From Paenibacillus sp. TCA20 (GTDB lineage Bacteria > Bacillota > Bacilli > Paenibacillales > Paenibacillaceae), in NCBI RefSeq assembly GCF_000732325.1, contig NZ_BBIW01000007.1, positions 186,001-250,000 of the forward strand: 64,000 bases of DNA, given 5' to 3'. Positions 56,013 to 64,000 of this stretch are shown piece after piece. Each line of letters starts with the position of its first letter. The first letter of the stretch is position 1. The notes below the pieces were generated by a model, which was not told the DNA's origin, made no database searches, and saw only the letters and a list, made by a program, of their open reading frames with translations. The translations under genes and the position numbers were made by a program.

Positions 56013-57125
56013 TCACGAATTTAATATAATTCTTTGCTCGGTCTCTGGATCAAAATAATGGGCCTTATGCAAGTTGAGCAGGAAAGTCTTGGACAGTCCC
56101 GTATATGCCGTCGTTTCCGGATTAACCTTCGCTGTAATCAACCGACTCCCGATGTGAAAATAGATCAGGTTCTCCGATCCGAGATGCTCAACAACATCTA
56201 TGTTTGCTTCAATTCTGTGATCACCCTCCAAGCTCGGAGCAATGTCTTCCCCGTAAATATGCTCAGGACGAATCCCCATCACGACCTTCTTGCCATGATA
56301 ACCCGCAAGTCCGGCCGCTACCGCATCTGTGAGAGTCAGCTCTGCTCCTTCAATACGAATCTTGTTACCCTCAACGACGGCATCGATGAAGTTCATCGCA
56401 GGTGATCCGATAAAGCCGGCGACAAACATGTTCTGCGGATTGGCGTACAGCTCCGTTGGAGAGTCTATCTGCTGAATAATGCCATTATTCATTACAACGA
56501 TGCGCTCCCCGAGCGTCATCGCTTCTACCTGATCATGCGTAACGTATACAATGGTTGCTCCAAGCCGCTTGTGAAGCTCACTCAGTTCTACCCTCATCTG
56601 GATACGAAGCTTGGCATCAAGGTTTGAGAGCGGCTCATCAAACAGGAACACCTGCGGGTCCCGAACGATCGCCCGCCCGACAGCCACACGCTGGCGTTGA
56701 CCGCCGGACAACTCCCGCGGCTTCCGCTCCAGCATATGCGTCAGTCCCAAAATACCGGCTGCATTTTCCACCTGCTGATTAATGTACTCTTTATCCTTCT
56801 TCAAATTACGGAGTCCAAAGGACAGGTTCTCCCGTATCGTCATATGAGGGTATAGCGCATAATCCTGAAACACCATGGCAATGTCCCGGTCCTTCGGATG
56901 CAGGTCGTTTACGACCCTTTCGCCGATGAGGATATCGCCGCTCGTCTGCTTCTCGAGACCTGCAATCATGCGAAGCGACGTTGTTTTTCCACAGCCGGAG
57001 GGACCAACGAACACGACAAATTCTTGATCCTCAATAACGAAGTCGGAGCCCGCTACCGCGGTAAAGGCCCCTTTTTTGTCATCACTAAACTGCTTGCGCA
57101 CTTGTCGAAACTCCACGCGTGCCAT
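56013..57125 (-). CDS. MsmX/UgpC-type ABC ATPase
   Basis: 370 residues. Walker A GPSGCGKTTS, Q-loop MVFQDYALYPHM, signature LSGGQRQRVAVGRAIV, Walker B VFLFDEPLSNLD, H-loop YVTHD, then a C-terminal TOBE/MalK-like regulatory domain. Drives CUT1 sugar importers. Because MsmX proteins are shared, it may power both this importer and the lacEFG system that lacks an ATPase. Cytoplasmic face; in operon with the permeases (21 bases). Confidence 0.93.
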   Translation of the reverse strand: MARVEFRQVRKQFSDDKKGAFTAVAGSDFVIEDQEFVVFVGPSGCGKTTSLRMIAGLEKQTSGDILIGERVVNDLHPKDRDIAMVFQDYALYPHMTIRENLSFGLRNLKKDKEYINQQVENAAGILGLTHMLERKPRELSGGQRQRVAVGRAIVRDPQVFLFDEPLSNLDAKLRIQMRVELSELHKRLGATIVYVTHDQVEAMTLGERIVVMNNGIIQQIDSPTELYANPQNMFVAGFIGSPAMNFIDAVVEGNKIRIEGAELTLTDAVAAGLAGYHGKKVVMGIRPEHIYGEDIAPSLEGDHRIEANIDVVEHLGSENLIYFHIGSRLITAKVNPETTAYTGLSKTFLLNLHKAHYFDPETEQRIILNS

Positions 57126-57146
57126 AGGTATTCCTCCTTTCTCGAA

Positions 57147-57986
57147 TCAGCCCTTAACGGCTCCAATGGTAATGCCTTGCAGGAAGTAGCGCTGCAGGGA
57201 GAAGAACAGAATAATCATCGGCAGAGCACCCACCGTCGCTCCGGCCATCATGGCGGCAAAATCGGAGGCATCGCCGAACACGAACGAAGCAAGCCCGACC
57301 TGGATCGTCCGCATATCGCTTGAATTTGTAATGAGGAAGGGCCAGAAGAACTCATTCCAGGAAGCTACGAAGCTGAAGATCGCGAGGACAGCAAGACCCG
57401 GCTTCGCCATCGGCAGAATCACCTTCCAGAAGATCCCGAACTCACTGCAGGCATCAATCCGTGCTGCATGAATCAGCGAGGTCGGAAGGGAGGACATATA
57501 CTGCTTCATAAGAAAAATATTTCCCACACTGACAGCTGTCGGCAGGATAATCGCTGTATACGTGTCCCCGATGTTAAATACATTGACCATGAGAATATAC
57601 AGCGGAATCAGCGTAACCTGTGCAGGAATCATCATAGTACTGAGCAGAACCCAGAAGATGGCCTTATTACCCGGAAACTTAAGCTTGGCGAAGGCATAAC
57701 CTGCAAGCGAGGCGAAGAACACATTCGTAAGCGTGGTGATGGCTGCGATAATAAACGAGTTCCATAGCCAGCGCCAGGCATCCGTTTTGCCAAAGAACCG
57801 CTCATACGGTGTCATCGAGATCACTTCAGGAATCATCTGCGGCCGGAAGGTAGCGGATACCTTCGTATCCTGAACAGAGCCAACCAGCATCCAATACAGC
57901 GGAATGATCGTGACAATCGCCCAGAGTAGAATAATAACGGCTGCCAGTATGAGCAGAACCGATTTTTTTTGTAATTTCATCGTCAT
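57147..57986 (-). CDS. Carbohydrate ABC permease (MalG type)
   Basis: 279 residues, six membrane helices, EAA loop HAARIDACSEFGIFWKVILPMAKP. Second permease of the amino-sugar importer. 26 bases after the first permease gene; GGGGGTG ribosome site. Position among namZ, nagZ, an RpiR regulator and a BadF kinase suggests amino sugars or muropeptide fragments as cargo. Confidence 0.9.
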   Translation of the reverse strand: MTMKLQKKSVLLILAAVIILLWAIVTIIPLYWMLVGSVQDTKVSATFRPQMIPEVISMTPYERFFGKTDAWRWLWNSFIIAAITTLTNVFFASLAGYAFAKLKFPGNKAIFWVLLSTMMIPAQVTLIPLYILMVNVFNIGDTYTAIILPTAVSVGNIFLMKQYMSSLPTSLIHAARIDACSEFGIFWKVILPMAKPGLAVLAIFSFVASWNEFFWPFLITNSSDMRTIQVGLASFVFGDASDFAAMMAGATVGALPMIILFFSLQRYFLQGITIGAVKG

Positions 57987-58012
57987 ACATCACACCCCCT
58001 CTATTGCTGCCT

Positions 58013-58933
58013 CTAATATTCAACATCGCTGGAGAAGTATTTAAATTGGATTATGGAGATGATCACGATGATGAGAGCCAGCACAAACGACTGTGCTGAA
58101 GCCAGACCAAATTCATAGAATACGAAGGCTGTCTGATAGATCAAATACGCAATGGTTGTCGTCGCAAAATTCGGACCCCCTTGGGTCATCAAATAAACCG
58201 AAATAAATACCTGAAACGACCCGATTACGCCTGTAACAAGCAGATACAGCGTCGTCGGTTTAAGCAGCGGCCATGTAATCTTCGTAAACTTGGTCCATGC
58301 ACTGGCATGATCAATATCGGCTGCCTCATAGAGCGACTTCGGAATGCCGCCCAGAGCGGCCATGTAGAGAATGATCCCTGCCCCATGAGAGCCAAGCCAG
58401 CTCATTAGGATGAGCGAGAAGAGAGCTGTACTGGATTGTCCCAGCCAGATTACAGGATCAAGCCCGAACCAGCTGAGGAATCTGTTGAGAAGTCCGACCT
58501 CGGTCGGATCGAATATAGCCAGCCAGACCACGGAGATCGTAACGCCGGAGGCGACAGCCGGCAGGTATAGCGTTGCTTTGAAGAAGGTCTGCCACTTGCT
58601 CTTCATTTGAAAGATCAGCACAGACAAGACGAAGGTAATGATAATGTTGACCGGCACGGTTCCCAGTGTAAAAATAACGGTGTTTCGCATCGACTTCCAG
58701 AATGTAGCGTCCTGGAATAACCGACTGTAGTTATCCATCCCTACCCAGGTGGAATTCATAATGCCATACTCCTGAAAGCTCATAAAAAAAGCATGACCCA
58801 CCGGATACAGTGTAAATACGAGGAACAGCAGAACCGGCGCTAAGATGAAGAGATAAGCCCAGCCATATTCCTTAATCGCTCGCATTGGGCTTTGGCGGGA
58901 AGGTGTCCTTTTTGGCGCAAGTGATGTCTGCAT
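58013..58933 (-). CDS. Carbohydrate ABC permease (MalF type)
   Basis: 306 residues, six membrane helices and EAA loop EAADIDHASAWTKFTKITWPLLKP. First permease of the importer. Separated from the binding-protein genes by a strong hairpin with a T run, which should lower permease expression relative to the binding protein. Confidence 0.9.
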   Translation of the reverse strand: MQTSLAPKRTPSRQSPMRAIKEYGWAYLFILAPVLLFLVFTLYPVGHAFFMSFQEYGIMNSTWVGMDNYSRLFQDATFWKSMRNTVIFTLGTVPVNIIITFVLSVLIFQMKSKWQTFFKATLYLPAVASGVTISVVWLAIFDPTEVGLLNRFLSWFGLDPVIWLGQSSTALFSLILMSWLGSHGAGIILYMAALGGIPKSLYEAADIDHASAWTKFTKITWPLLKPTTLYLLVTGVIGSFQVFISVYLMTQGGPNFATTTIAYLIYQTAFVFYEFGLASAQSFVLALIIVIISIIQFKYFSSDVEY

Positions 58934-58983
58934 CGTTCTCTCACCCCTTGTGTTTGTCGTAGAATTGAACCATTCCTTCTAGC

Positions 58984-59022
58984 AAAAAGGCTCCTGAGGA
59001 CTTTGTCCTCAGGACAGCCTCC
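58984..59022 (-). terminator. Partial terminator between binding-protein and permease genes
   Basis: TCCTGAGGAC/GTCCTCAGGA perfect 10-bp stem with GGC/GCC extension and AAA loop, followed on the minus strand by TTTTT. Confidence 0.8.
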
Positions 59023-59039
59023 TCTGCAGATGACGCTAT

Positions 59040-60394
59040 TTATTTGAGCATTTGCTCTGCCTTTGCCTTGAAGTCCTCTGCAATTTGCTCAGGTGTCTTC
59101 TCGCCGGAGAACAGGGCTTGAATGTTGGGCTTGACGACTTGTTCCTTGAACTGCTTCTGCTGCGCAGATTTGTCAATGTCGAGTGAGAGGGTTACCGGAA
59201 TTTCGATATGCTCTGCCATCATATTCGCGGCTTCTATGGTGTCCGGTGTGCCCAGACCCTTGCCTTCGAAGTATTCGGTTTGTGAATTTCGAACGAAAGG
59301 AAGCACAAGCTCGTTAGCCGAGTTCCCTGCTTTGGCGCCGCTCAGCGCCTCCATCACAAGAAACGTATTCTTGGCATGCTGCTCGCCCTTGTCAGTTTTT
59401 TTTGCTTGAAGGCAACGTAACCCTCTCCACCCATGGTTGATTTAGGCTCCGCTCCGTCATTATGGGGTACAGGAAGCAATACGAATTCGATTTTCTCGCC
59501 TTGGACGGTGCCTGCATCAATATCTTTGTTACGGTTCTGAATCATGACATCATAGTAGGGAAGTGCTTTGGAGATGATCGCCGCTTGCCCGGCATAGAAC
59601 ATATCCGTTCGTTTGGCGGGAGCAATGGCTGCGGTTTCTTTAGGCATATAGCCTTGATCAATGAGGTTGTCTATGAAGGTAAGTGTGTCTAATATACGTT
59701 GGTCATTCCACTGAAATTCGCCGCTGGCGTTAAGCACATCGGGCATTCCATTATTGCGTGTCAGCATTTCAATAAAATCCAGTGAGGTTCCGTCTGTGAC
59801 GAGCGCATACTGCGTGGTGCCGTCAGGAGCCGTACCTGTAAGCTTGGCCGCCGCCTCGTTAAATTCATTCCAGGTCCAGCCCTCCTGCTGGATCTGCTTC
59901 CAGTCAATTCCCGCTTCCTCCAGGATGCGCTTATTTCCGCCCCAAGCCCACTGGAATTGATAGAGCGGCAGTCCATACTGTTTGCCTTGAATTTGGCCAA
60001 GCTCTAGTGTGCCAGGCACGTAGTCATTCTTGATCTCATCGGTCAGGTAAGCGTCCAATTCAAGCGCAAGCCCTGTCTTCACATAAGCGCCATCAACACT
60101 GTGAAAATACAGATCTGGCGGATTACCTGCATTCAGAGCGACGTCGAACTTCTTAGGCCCCTCTGCCCATGTAAGCATTTCGTACTCAACCGTAATATGG
60201 GGATGCTCCTGATTAAAATCAGCGATCAGCTCCTTCAGCTCATCTTCATATGTGCCATGAACAGGGTAAGTCCACACGGTTACTGTATCCTTGGCATCCG
60301 CATCTCCGGTCTCCGCTTCACTGCCTGAAGTGCCGCCGCAGGCTGTCACGATGAGCATCATCATAGCGATCATAAGCGTAAGCGGTTTTTTCAT
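59040..60394 (-). pseudogene. Sugar-binding lipoprotein, frameshifted at an A8 run
   Basis: Lipobox TAC and a Family 1 solute-binding protein closely paralogous to its neighbour (shared TVWTYPVH, LTWAEGPKKFDVALNAGNPPD, LELGQIQGKQYGLP). The frame is open to residue ~333 (MGGEGYVAFKQKK), then shifts; the conserved C-terminal ~105 residues (EALSGAKAGNSANELVLPFVR) continue in the frame ending at 59040. The break is at eight A (minus strand, 59396-59403); nine would restore the frame. Inactivated copy, sequencing error, or slippage-controlled gene. 36 bases after the intact paralog. Confidence 0.82.
59396..59403 (-). repeat. A8 homopolymer at the frameshift point
   Basis: Eight consecutive A on the coding strand. 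One extra A would rejoin the two frames as ...KQKKTDKGEQ, aligned with KQKNDKGEQ of the paralog. Confidence 0.85.
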
Positions 60395-60430
60395 ATACTC
60401 TTCCCCCTTTTTCGCATCGCATCTAAGGAT

Positions 60431-61777
60431 CTACTTGAACATCTCTTCTCCCTTAGCCTTAAACTCGGCCGCTATCTCTTCGGCTGTCTTCTCGCCTGTA
60501 AATAACGCCTGAATGTTCGGCTTCATCACCTGCTCCTTGAACTGCTTCTGCTTCGCTGCCAGCGCTGAGTCAAGCGAGAGAACGACCGGCTGCTCCATAT
60601 GCTCTGCCATGATAAGGGCTGCCTCCAGCGTTTCCGGCGTACCCAGACCCTTGCCTTCAAAATATTCAGCCTGTGACTTTCTAACAAACGGCAGCACGAG
60701 CTCATTGGCCGAATTCCCGGCTTTGGCGCCGCTCAGTGCTTCCATAACTAGGAACGTGTTCTTGGCATGCTGCTCGCCCTTATCATTCTTTTGCCTAAAA
60801 GCTACATAGCCCTCGCCGCCCATCGTTGATTTCTGCGGAGCATCCTTATGATGAGGGACCGGCAGCAATACAAAATCAACCTTGGCACCCTGCACCGTTC
60901 CTGCATCAATATCCGCATTCCGCTGCTTGATGAGCACATCGTAATACGGGATTGCCTTGGAGATAATGGCCGCCTGCTCGGCATAGAACATTTCTACACG
61001 TTTCGCAGGAGCAATGGCTGCCGTTTCTTTTGGCATATAACCTTCTGCACGAAGGGTCTCCAGGAATTTCAGCGTCTCTAGAATACGATCATCATTCCAC
61101 TGGAATTCACCTTCCGCATTCAGCACATCCGGCATATTGTAATTGCGGGACAGCAGCTCCATAATCTCCATCGTCTGCCCTTCGGTCACAAAGGCATATT
61201 GTGGAGATCCGTCAGGAGCAGTCCCCATCAGCTTAGGCGCGATCTCAAGGAATTCACCCCAAGTCCACCCCTCCTGCTGGATCTTCTGCCAATCGACTCC
61301 AGCTTCCTCAAGAATACGTTGGTTGCCGCCCCAGCCCCATTGGTACTGGTAGATTGGAAGACCGTATTGCTTGCCTTGAATCTGCCCGAGCTCAAGCGTT
61401 CCCGGATAATAATCCTCCCTGATCTCAGGTGTCAGATAATCATCCAGCTGAATAGCCAATCCAGAGTCGACATAACTTCCATCTACACTGTGAAAATACA
61501 AATCCGGCGGATTGCCCGCATTCAGGGCGACATCAAATTTCTTTGGGCCTTCAGCCCAGGTGAGCATCTCTGTCTTGACGGTAATATTCGGGTGTTCCTT
61601 ATTAAAATCAGCGAGGAGCTCCTTCAGGTCCTCTTCATACTTGTTATGAACAGGATACGTCCAGACCGTCACTGTATCCTTGGCATCCGCGCTTTGCTCG
61701 CTGCTACCTCCCCCGCCGCTGCAGGCTGTCACCGCAAACATTAGAATAGAGGTCAGCACAATCCATGTTTTACGCAT
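60431..61777 (-). CDS. Sugar-binding lipoprotein of a CUT1 ABC importer (intact paralog)
   Basis: 448 residues. Lipobox VTAC followed by a GGGGSS linker and a Family 1 solute-binding domain. Full-length counterpart of the frameshifted copy downstream, with most residues shared, so the pair arose by tandem duplication. Membrane-tethered receptor for the importer encoded by the permease genes. Start ATG ten bases after GGGAG (a GTG two codons earlier is possible). 45 bases after the rpiR-type gene. Cargo is probably GlcNAc, MurNAc or a muropeptide sugar, by context. Confidence 0.88.
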   Translation of the reverse strand: MRKTWIVLTSILMFAVTACSGGGGSSEQSADAKDTVTVWTYPVHNKYEEDLKELLADFNKEHPNITVKTEMLTWAEGPKKFDVALNAGNPPDLYFHSVDGSYVDSGLAIQLDDYLTPEIREDYYPGTLELGQIQGKQYGLPIYQYQWGWGGNQRILEEAGVDWQKIQQEGWTWGEFLEIAPKLMGTAPDGSPQYAFVTEGQTMEIMELLSRNYNMPDVLNAEGEFQWNDDRILETLKFLETLRAEGYMPKETAAIAPAKRVEMFYAEQAAIISKAIPYYDVLIKQRNADIDAGTVQGAKVDFVLLPVPHHKDAPQKSTMGGEGYVAFRQKNDKGEQHAKNTFLVMEALSGAKAGNSANELVLPFVRKSQAEYFEGKGLGTPETLEAALIMAEHMEQPVVLSLDSALAAKQKQFKEQVMKPNIQALFTGEKTAEEIAAEFKAKGEEMFK

Positions 61778-61828
61778 TAGCACTTATCTCCCCTCATTCG
61801 TTCCTCGATAGGAACACCGTAGATTAGA

Positions 61829-62665
61829 CTACCTTCTCAGCGCCCTCCTGCTCTCCTCCAGATACTTGACCGACTGCTCGTAATTCTTGCTGGCTACACA
61901 GAGATACAAAATATCAATCAGATTAAGCTGAGTCATCCGGGAACCCATAGCAGCGCTTCGAATTTCACTCTCTGTGGATGATGTGTATAGAGGTACGGTC
62001 GCCAGCTTGCTCAGCTTGGAATGACCGTACTTGGTCATGCTGATCACTTCTGCCCCCCGCTCCCGAACCAGCTCAGCAACACGAAGCACTTCTTCCGTTT
62101 CACCCGAATAGGAAATGCAGACAGCTACATCATCTTCTGTCATTGTGACCGCGGAAGTGAGCTGCTGATGCGGATCAGCGAAGGAGAAGCTCATCTTGTT
62201 AATTCTTAAAAATTTCTGCTGTGCATCCATGGCTATAAGGTTAGAAGCTCCCACGCCAAAAAAATAAATACGCCTTGCCTGATCCATTAAAGAAACGGCC
62301 CGCTCCACCATCGCCTCGTCCATAATCTTCAGCGTATCCCGGATGGACTGAATATTGTTGTTCGATACGCTTCGAATCATCGCAGATACACTGTCATTCG
62401 GTCTGATCTCCTGATAGCCTGCCTGCTCATCCGACTTCTGCAAGTCACCAGCCACTTTAATTTTCAGATCCTGATAGCCTTTGAAGCCGATCGTTTTGCA
62501 TAGGCGGATGATCGCTGCCTGACTTGCACCGCTCTTCGCTGCCAGCTCGGCAACGGAGAGCTCGATGATCTCGCCAGGCTGCTGCAGAATATAGGCCGCG
62601 ATCTTACGCTCCGAAGGATTCAGTGTTTCATAGGCTTCCTTGAGACGAACCAAACCACCATTCAT
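61829..62665 (-). CDS. RpiR-family regulator, MurR-like
   Basis: 278 residues. N-terminal HTH_6 (LNPSERKIAAYILQQPGEI, LAAKSGASQAAIIRLCKTIGFKGYQDLKI) and C-terminal SIS domain (RIYFFGVGASNLIAMDAQQKF, AVCISYSGETEEVLRVAELV) that binds a phosphosugar. MurR of E. coli and YbbH of B. subtilis, both RpiR-type, control MurNAc catabolism. Divergent from the BadF-type kinase with dyads between, and first of the importer operon. The ligand is likely MurNAc-6-P or GlcNAc-6-P, by inference. Confidence 0.85.
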   Translation of the reverse strand: MNGGLVRLKEAYETLNPSERKIAAYILQQPGEIIELSVAELAAKSGASQAAIIRLCKTIGFKGYQDLKIKVAGDLQKSDEQAGYQEIRPNDSVSAMIRSVSNNNIQSIRDTLKIMDEAMVERAVSLMDQARRIYFFGVGASNLIAMDAQQKFLRINKMSFSFADPHQQLTSAVTMTEDDVAVCISYSGETEEVLRVAELVRERGAEVISMTKYGHSKLSKLATVPLYTSSTESEIRSAAMGSRMTQLNLIDILYLCVASKNYEQSVKYLEESRRALRR

Positions 62666-62706
62666 GAGAGCAGTCCCACCTCCATTTTCAATATGATATG
62701 TACATA

Positions 62707-62727
62707 TGTGTTAGATAAACTAACACA
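62707..62727. promoter_or_regulatory. Perfect 8-5-8 dyad upstream of the RpiR gene
   Basis: TGTGTTAG-ATAAA-CTAACACA, next to the palindrome ATATGTACATAT (62696-62707). On the minus strand TTGTGT-N16-TATGTA overlaps it as a possible promoter. Candidate operator for the RpiR protein. Confidence 0.55.
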
Positions 62728-62777
62728 ATTCGTTCCCTATCCTCCCAAATATGTTTGGATTGATAATATTATATGAG

Positions 62778-62852
62778 TTGTAAAATATAATTTCAATAAT
62801 AATTTATTTACTTAAAATTTTATTTTACAATCTGGAAATTATGACCTATACT
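62778..62852 (+). promoter_or_regulatory. Kinase promoter with distant inverted half-sites
   Basis: TTTACA (62824-62829), 17-base spacer, TATACT (62847-62852). TTGTAAAATA (62778-62787) and TATTTTACAA (62821-62830) are perfect inverted 10-mers 33 bases apart, the second overlapping the -35, which suggests looped repression. Confidence 0.6.
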
Positions 62853-62879
62853 AAATAAAAAATGAGAAGGGGTGAAGCG

Positions 62880-63842
62880 GTGAATGTCTTTATTGGCGTA
62901 GATGGTGGCGGTTCCAAAACCGAAATAATAACCATGTTAGAAGATACATCTATTCTCGCTCAATTCCATGGCGGGCCAACGAACCCCTATACAACTTCAC
63001 CTCTTGAAGCAGCCAACGAGCTGAACAGATTGCTAGAAACAACCCTCACTTTTATTAATGATCACTCACTTTTATGTAATGGTATTTGTCTTGGGATGTC
63101 AGGTATACACTTGGATGAAGAGAAGAATGCACTTATCAATCAGGTTACTCAATGCTTGGAGCGCAAATCCTCCTCCGCTCCAATTACGGTTTGTACAGAG
63201 GGGGAAATATCTCTCATGGCGGCATCAGGGGAGCATACAGGCGTGCTCGTGATCGCCGGAACAGGCTCTATTGTTTATGGATTCACAAGAGAGGGAAGCA
63301 TTCACCGTACAGGAGGATGGGGACACCTCCTTGGAGATGAGGGCAGTGGTTATCAGATCGGCCTACAGACCCTTCAAGGGATTATGAGAAGTTATGATCG
63401 AGTCACCCCGCCTACGTTACTCACCTCCCTCGTTCAAGAAGACTGTCGATTAAACGAGATTACAGAGCTCCGCACCTTCATCTATCAACAACCCTTTAGT
63501 AAGAAGACCATCGCTTCTTATGCTGAGCTGTGCATCCGCGCCGCTGAGGAAGGAGATCCGCTTGCAGACAGCATACTTAGATCTCAGGCCGCAAGTCTGG
63601 CCGACACAACCACCGCTCTTCTACATTCTCATCCTGATCTCCAGCAAGAAGTGATCGCTATGACAGGCTCTATCTTCCTCCATTCCTCTATATATAGAGC
63701 ACACTATGAGGCATCCTTATGTACGATCTTCCCCCACCTTCGTATGATCACAGGCTCGGCAGATAGACCGCCAGCCTATGGCGCAGCACTGATTGCACAA
63801 CAGCGGTTCTACCCGGATCAAGGAGTCTATGGACTCGTATAG
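62880..63842 (+). CDS. BadF-type amino-sugar kinase (NagK/MurK-like)
   Basis: 320 residues from a GTG behind AAGGGGTG. ASKHA fold: phosphate-1 IGVDGGGSKTEI, phosphate-2 VIAGTGSIVYGF, then GGWGHLLGDEGSGYQIG, the BadF/N-acetylglucosamine kinase motif. It phosphorylates GlcNAc or MurNAc (MurK of Clostridium does both). Divergent from the RpiR regulator, completing an import-phosphorylation-regulation module. An ATG six codons earlier overlaps the ribosome site. Downstream 63843-64000 shows no gene. Confidence 0.83.
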   Translation: MNVFIGVDGGGSKTEIITMLEDTSILAQFHGGPTNPYTTSPLEAANELNRLLETTLTFINDHSLLCNGICLGMSGIHLDEEKNALINQVTQCLERKSSSAPITVCTEGEISLMAASGEHTGVLVIAGTGSIVYGFTREGSIHRTGGWGHLLGDEGSGYQIGLQTLQGIMRSYDRVTPPTLLTSLVQEDCRLNEITELRTFIYQQPFSKKTIASYAELCIRAAEEGDPLADSILRSQAASLADTTTALLHSHPDLQQEVIAMTGSIFLHSSIYRAHYEASLCTIFPHLRMITGSADRPPAYGAALIAQQRFYPDQGVYGLV

Positions 63843-64000
63843 TATGGTGAAATACCGCGTGAGTCTGCCTTGCCGTTACTTACAAACGAAGGTTCATTAA
63901 TATAGAAAAGCTTGCAATCAAGATGCCCCTTATATAAACGAATAACACCAATCATTTTCTAATCTAGAATTGGGGCCAGGAGCGAAGGAGGCCGTACCTT

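Noticed and set aside
63843..64000. Additional gene at the right edge
   Set aside because: No open frame with a ribosome site or recognisable motif was seen in the last 158 bases.

Overview
The window looks like a chromosomal segment of a Paenibacillus-type, spore-forming, low-to-mid GC Firmicute. The evidence is strong GGAGG ribosome sites with frequent GTG/TTG starts, a GerA germinant-receptor operon, PerR and Fur-type operators, a C-terminal-cysteine Fnr, surface proteins with S-layer homology or BIG2 domains, and many carbohydrate ABC importers. No rRNA, tRNA, CRISPR array or prophage was seen. One IS3-family element is present.

Layout. 0-4.6 kb: BlaI/M56 repressor-peptidase pair, catalase, a winged-helix protein with a degenerate receiver, and PerR, with operator-like dyads upstream of katA and perR. 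4.6-9.1 kb: gerAA-gerAC-gerAB, whose 3' end overlaps a small convergent gene. 9.3-13 kb: an aldo/keto reductase, then a compact four-gene operon (unknown protein, Ser/Gly-rich lipoprotein, glutathionylspermidine-synthase-like ATP-grasp enzyme, DUF350 membrane protein) resembling the predicted PspA/YjfC-type envelope operons. 13-16 kb: remnant of an amino-acid ABC importer, small membrane proteins, and a 51-residue protein behind a near-perfect Fur box. 15.7-19.1 kb: Fnr-like regulator divergent from nreA-nreC-nreB. 19.1-22.7 kb: a 44-bp tandem repeat, an MFS transporter, and a ywrC-ywrB-ywrA-like chromate transport operon. 22.7-28.3 kb: nine-domain BIG2 surface protein, methyltransferase, a 36-residue membrane peptide, heparinase II/III-like lyase. 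28.3-30.1 kb: a likely type I toxin-antitoxin locus next to an intact IS3-family element.

30-42.7 kb: lipoprotein, AraC regulator, then lacE-lacF-lacG-lacZ (ABC import and beta-galactosidase) behind a cre-like site and a cluster of CAAGAGT heptamers, followed upstream by a YesM/YesN-type two-component pair that may recognise them. 42.8-45 kb: a uronate-dehydrogenase-like enzyme and a DUF2087/GIY-YIG protein.

45-63.8 kb is mainly an amino-sugar/peptidoglycan recycling region: anmK (broken by an in-frame amber codon), nagZ, namZ, a 1962-residue lamin-tail/metallophosphatase/SLH surface protein, a DUF624 protein, an MsmX-type ATPase, two permeases, two tandem paralogous sugar-binding lipoproteins (one frameshifted at an A8 run), an RpiR regulator, and a divergent BadF-type amino-sugar kinase. 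The implied pathway is release of GlcNAc and MurNAc outside the cell by NagZ/NamZ-type hydrolases, ABC import, phosphorylation by the kinase, and control by the RpiR protein.

The most notable items are the unannotated type I toxin locus, the Fur-controlled micro-protein, the envelope ATP-grasp operon, the two disrupted genes in the recycling region, the repeat-decorated lacE control region, and the leader terminator ahead of the two-component genes.
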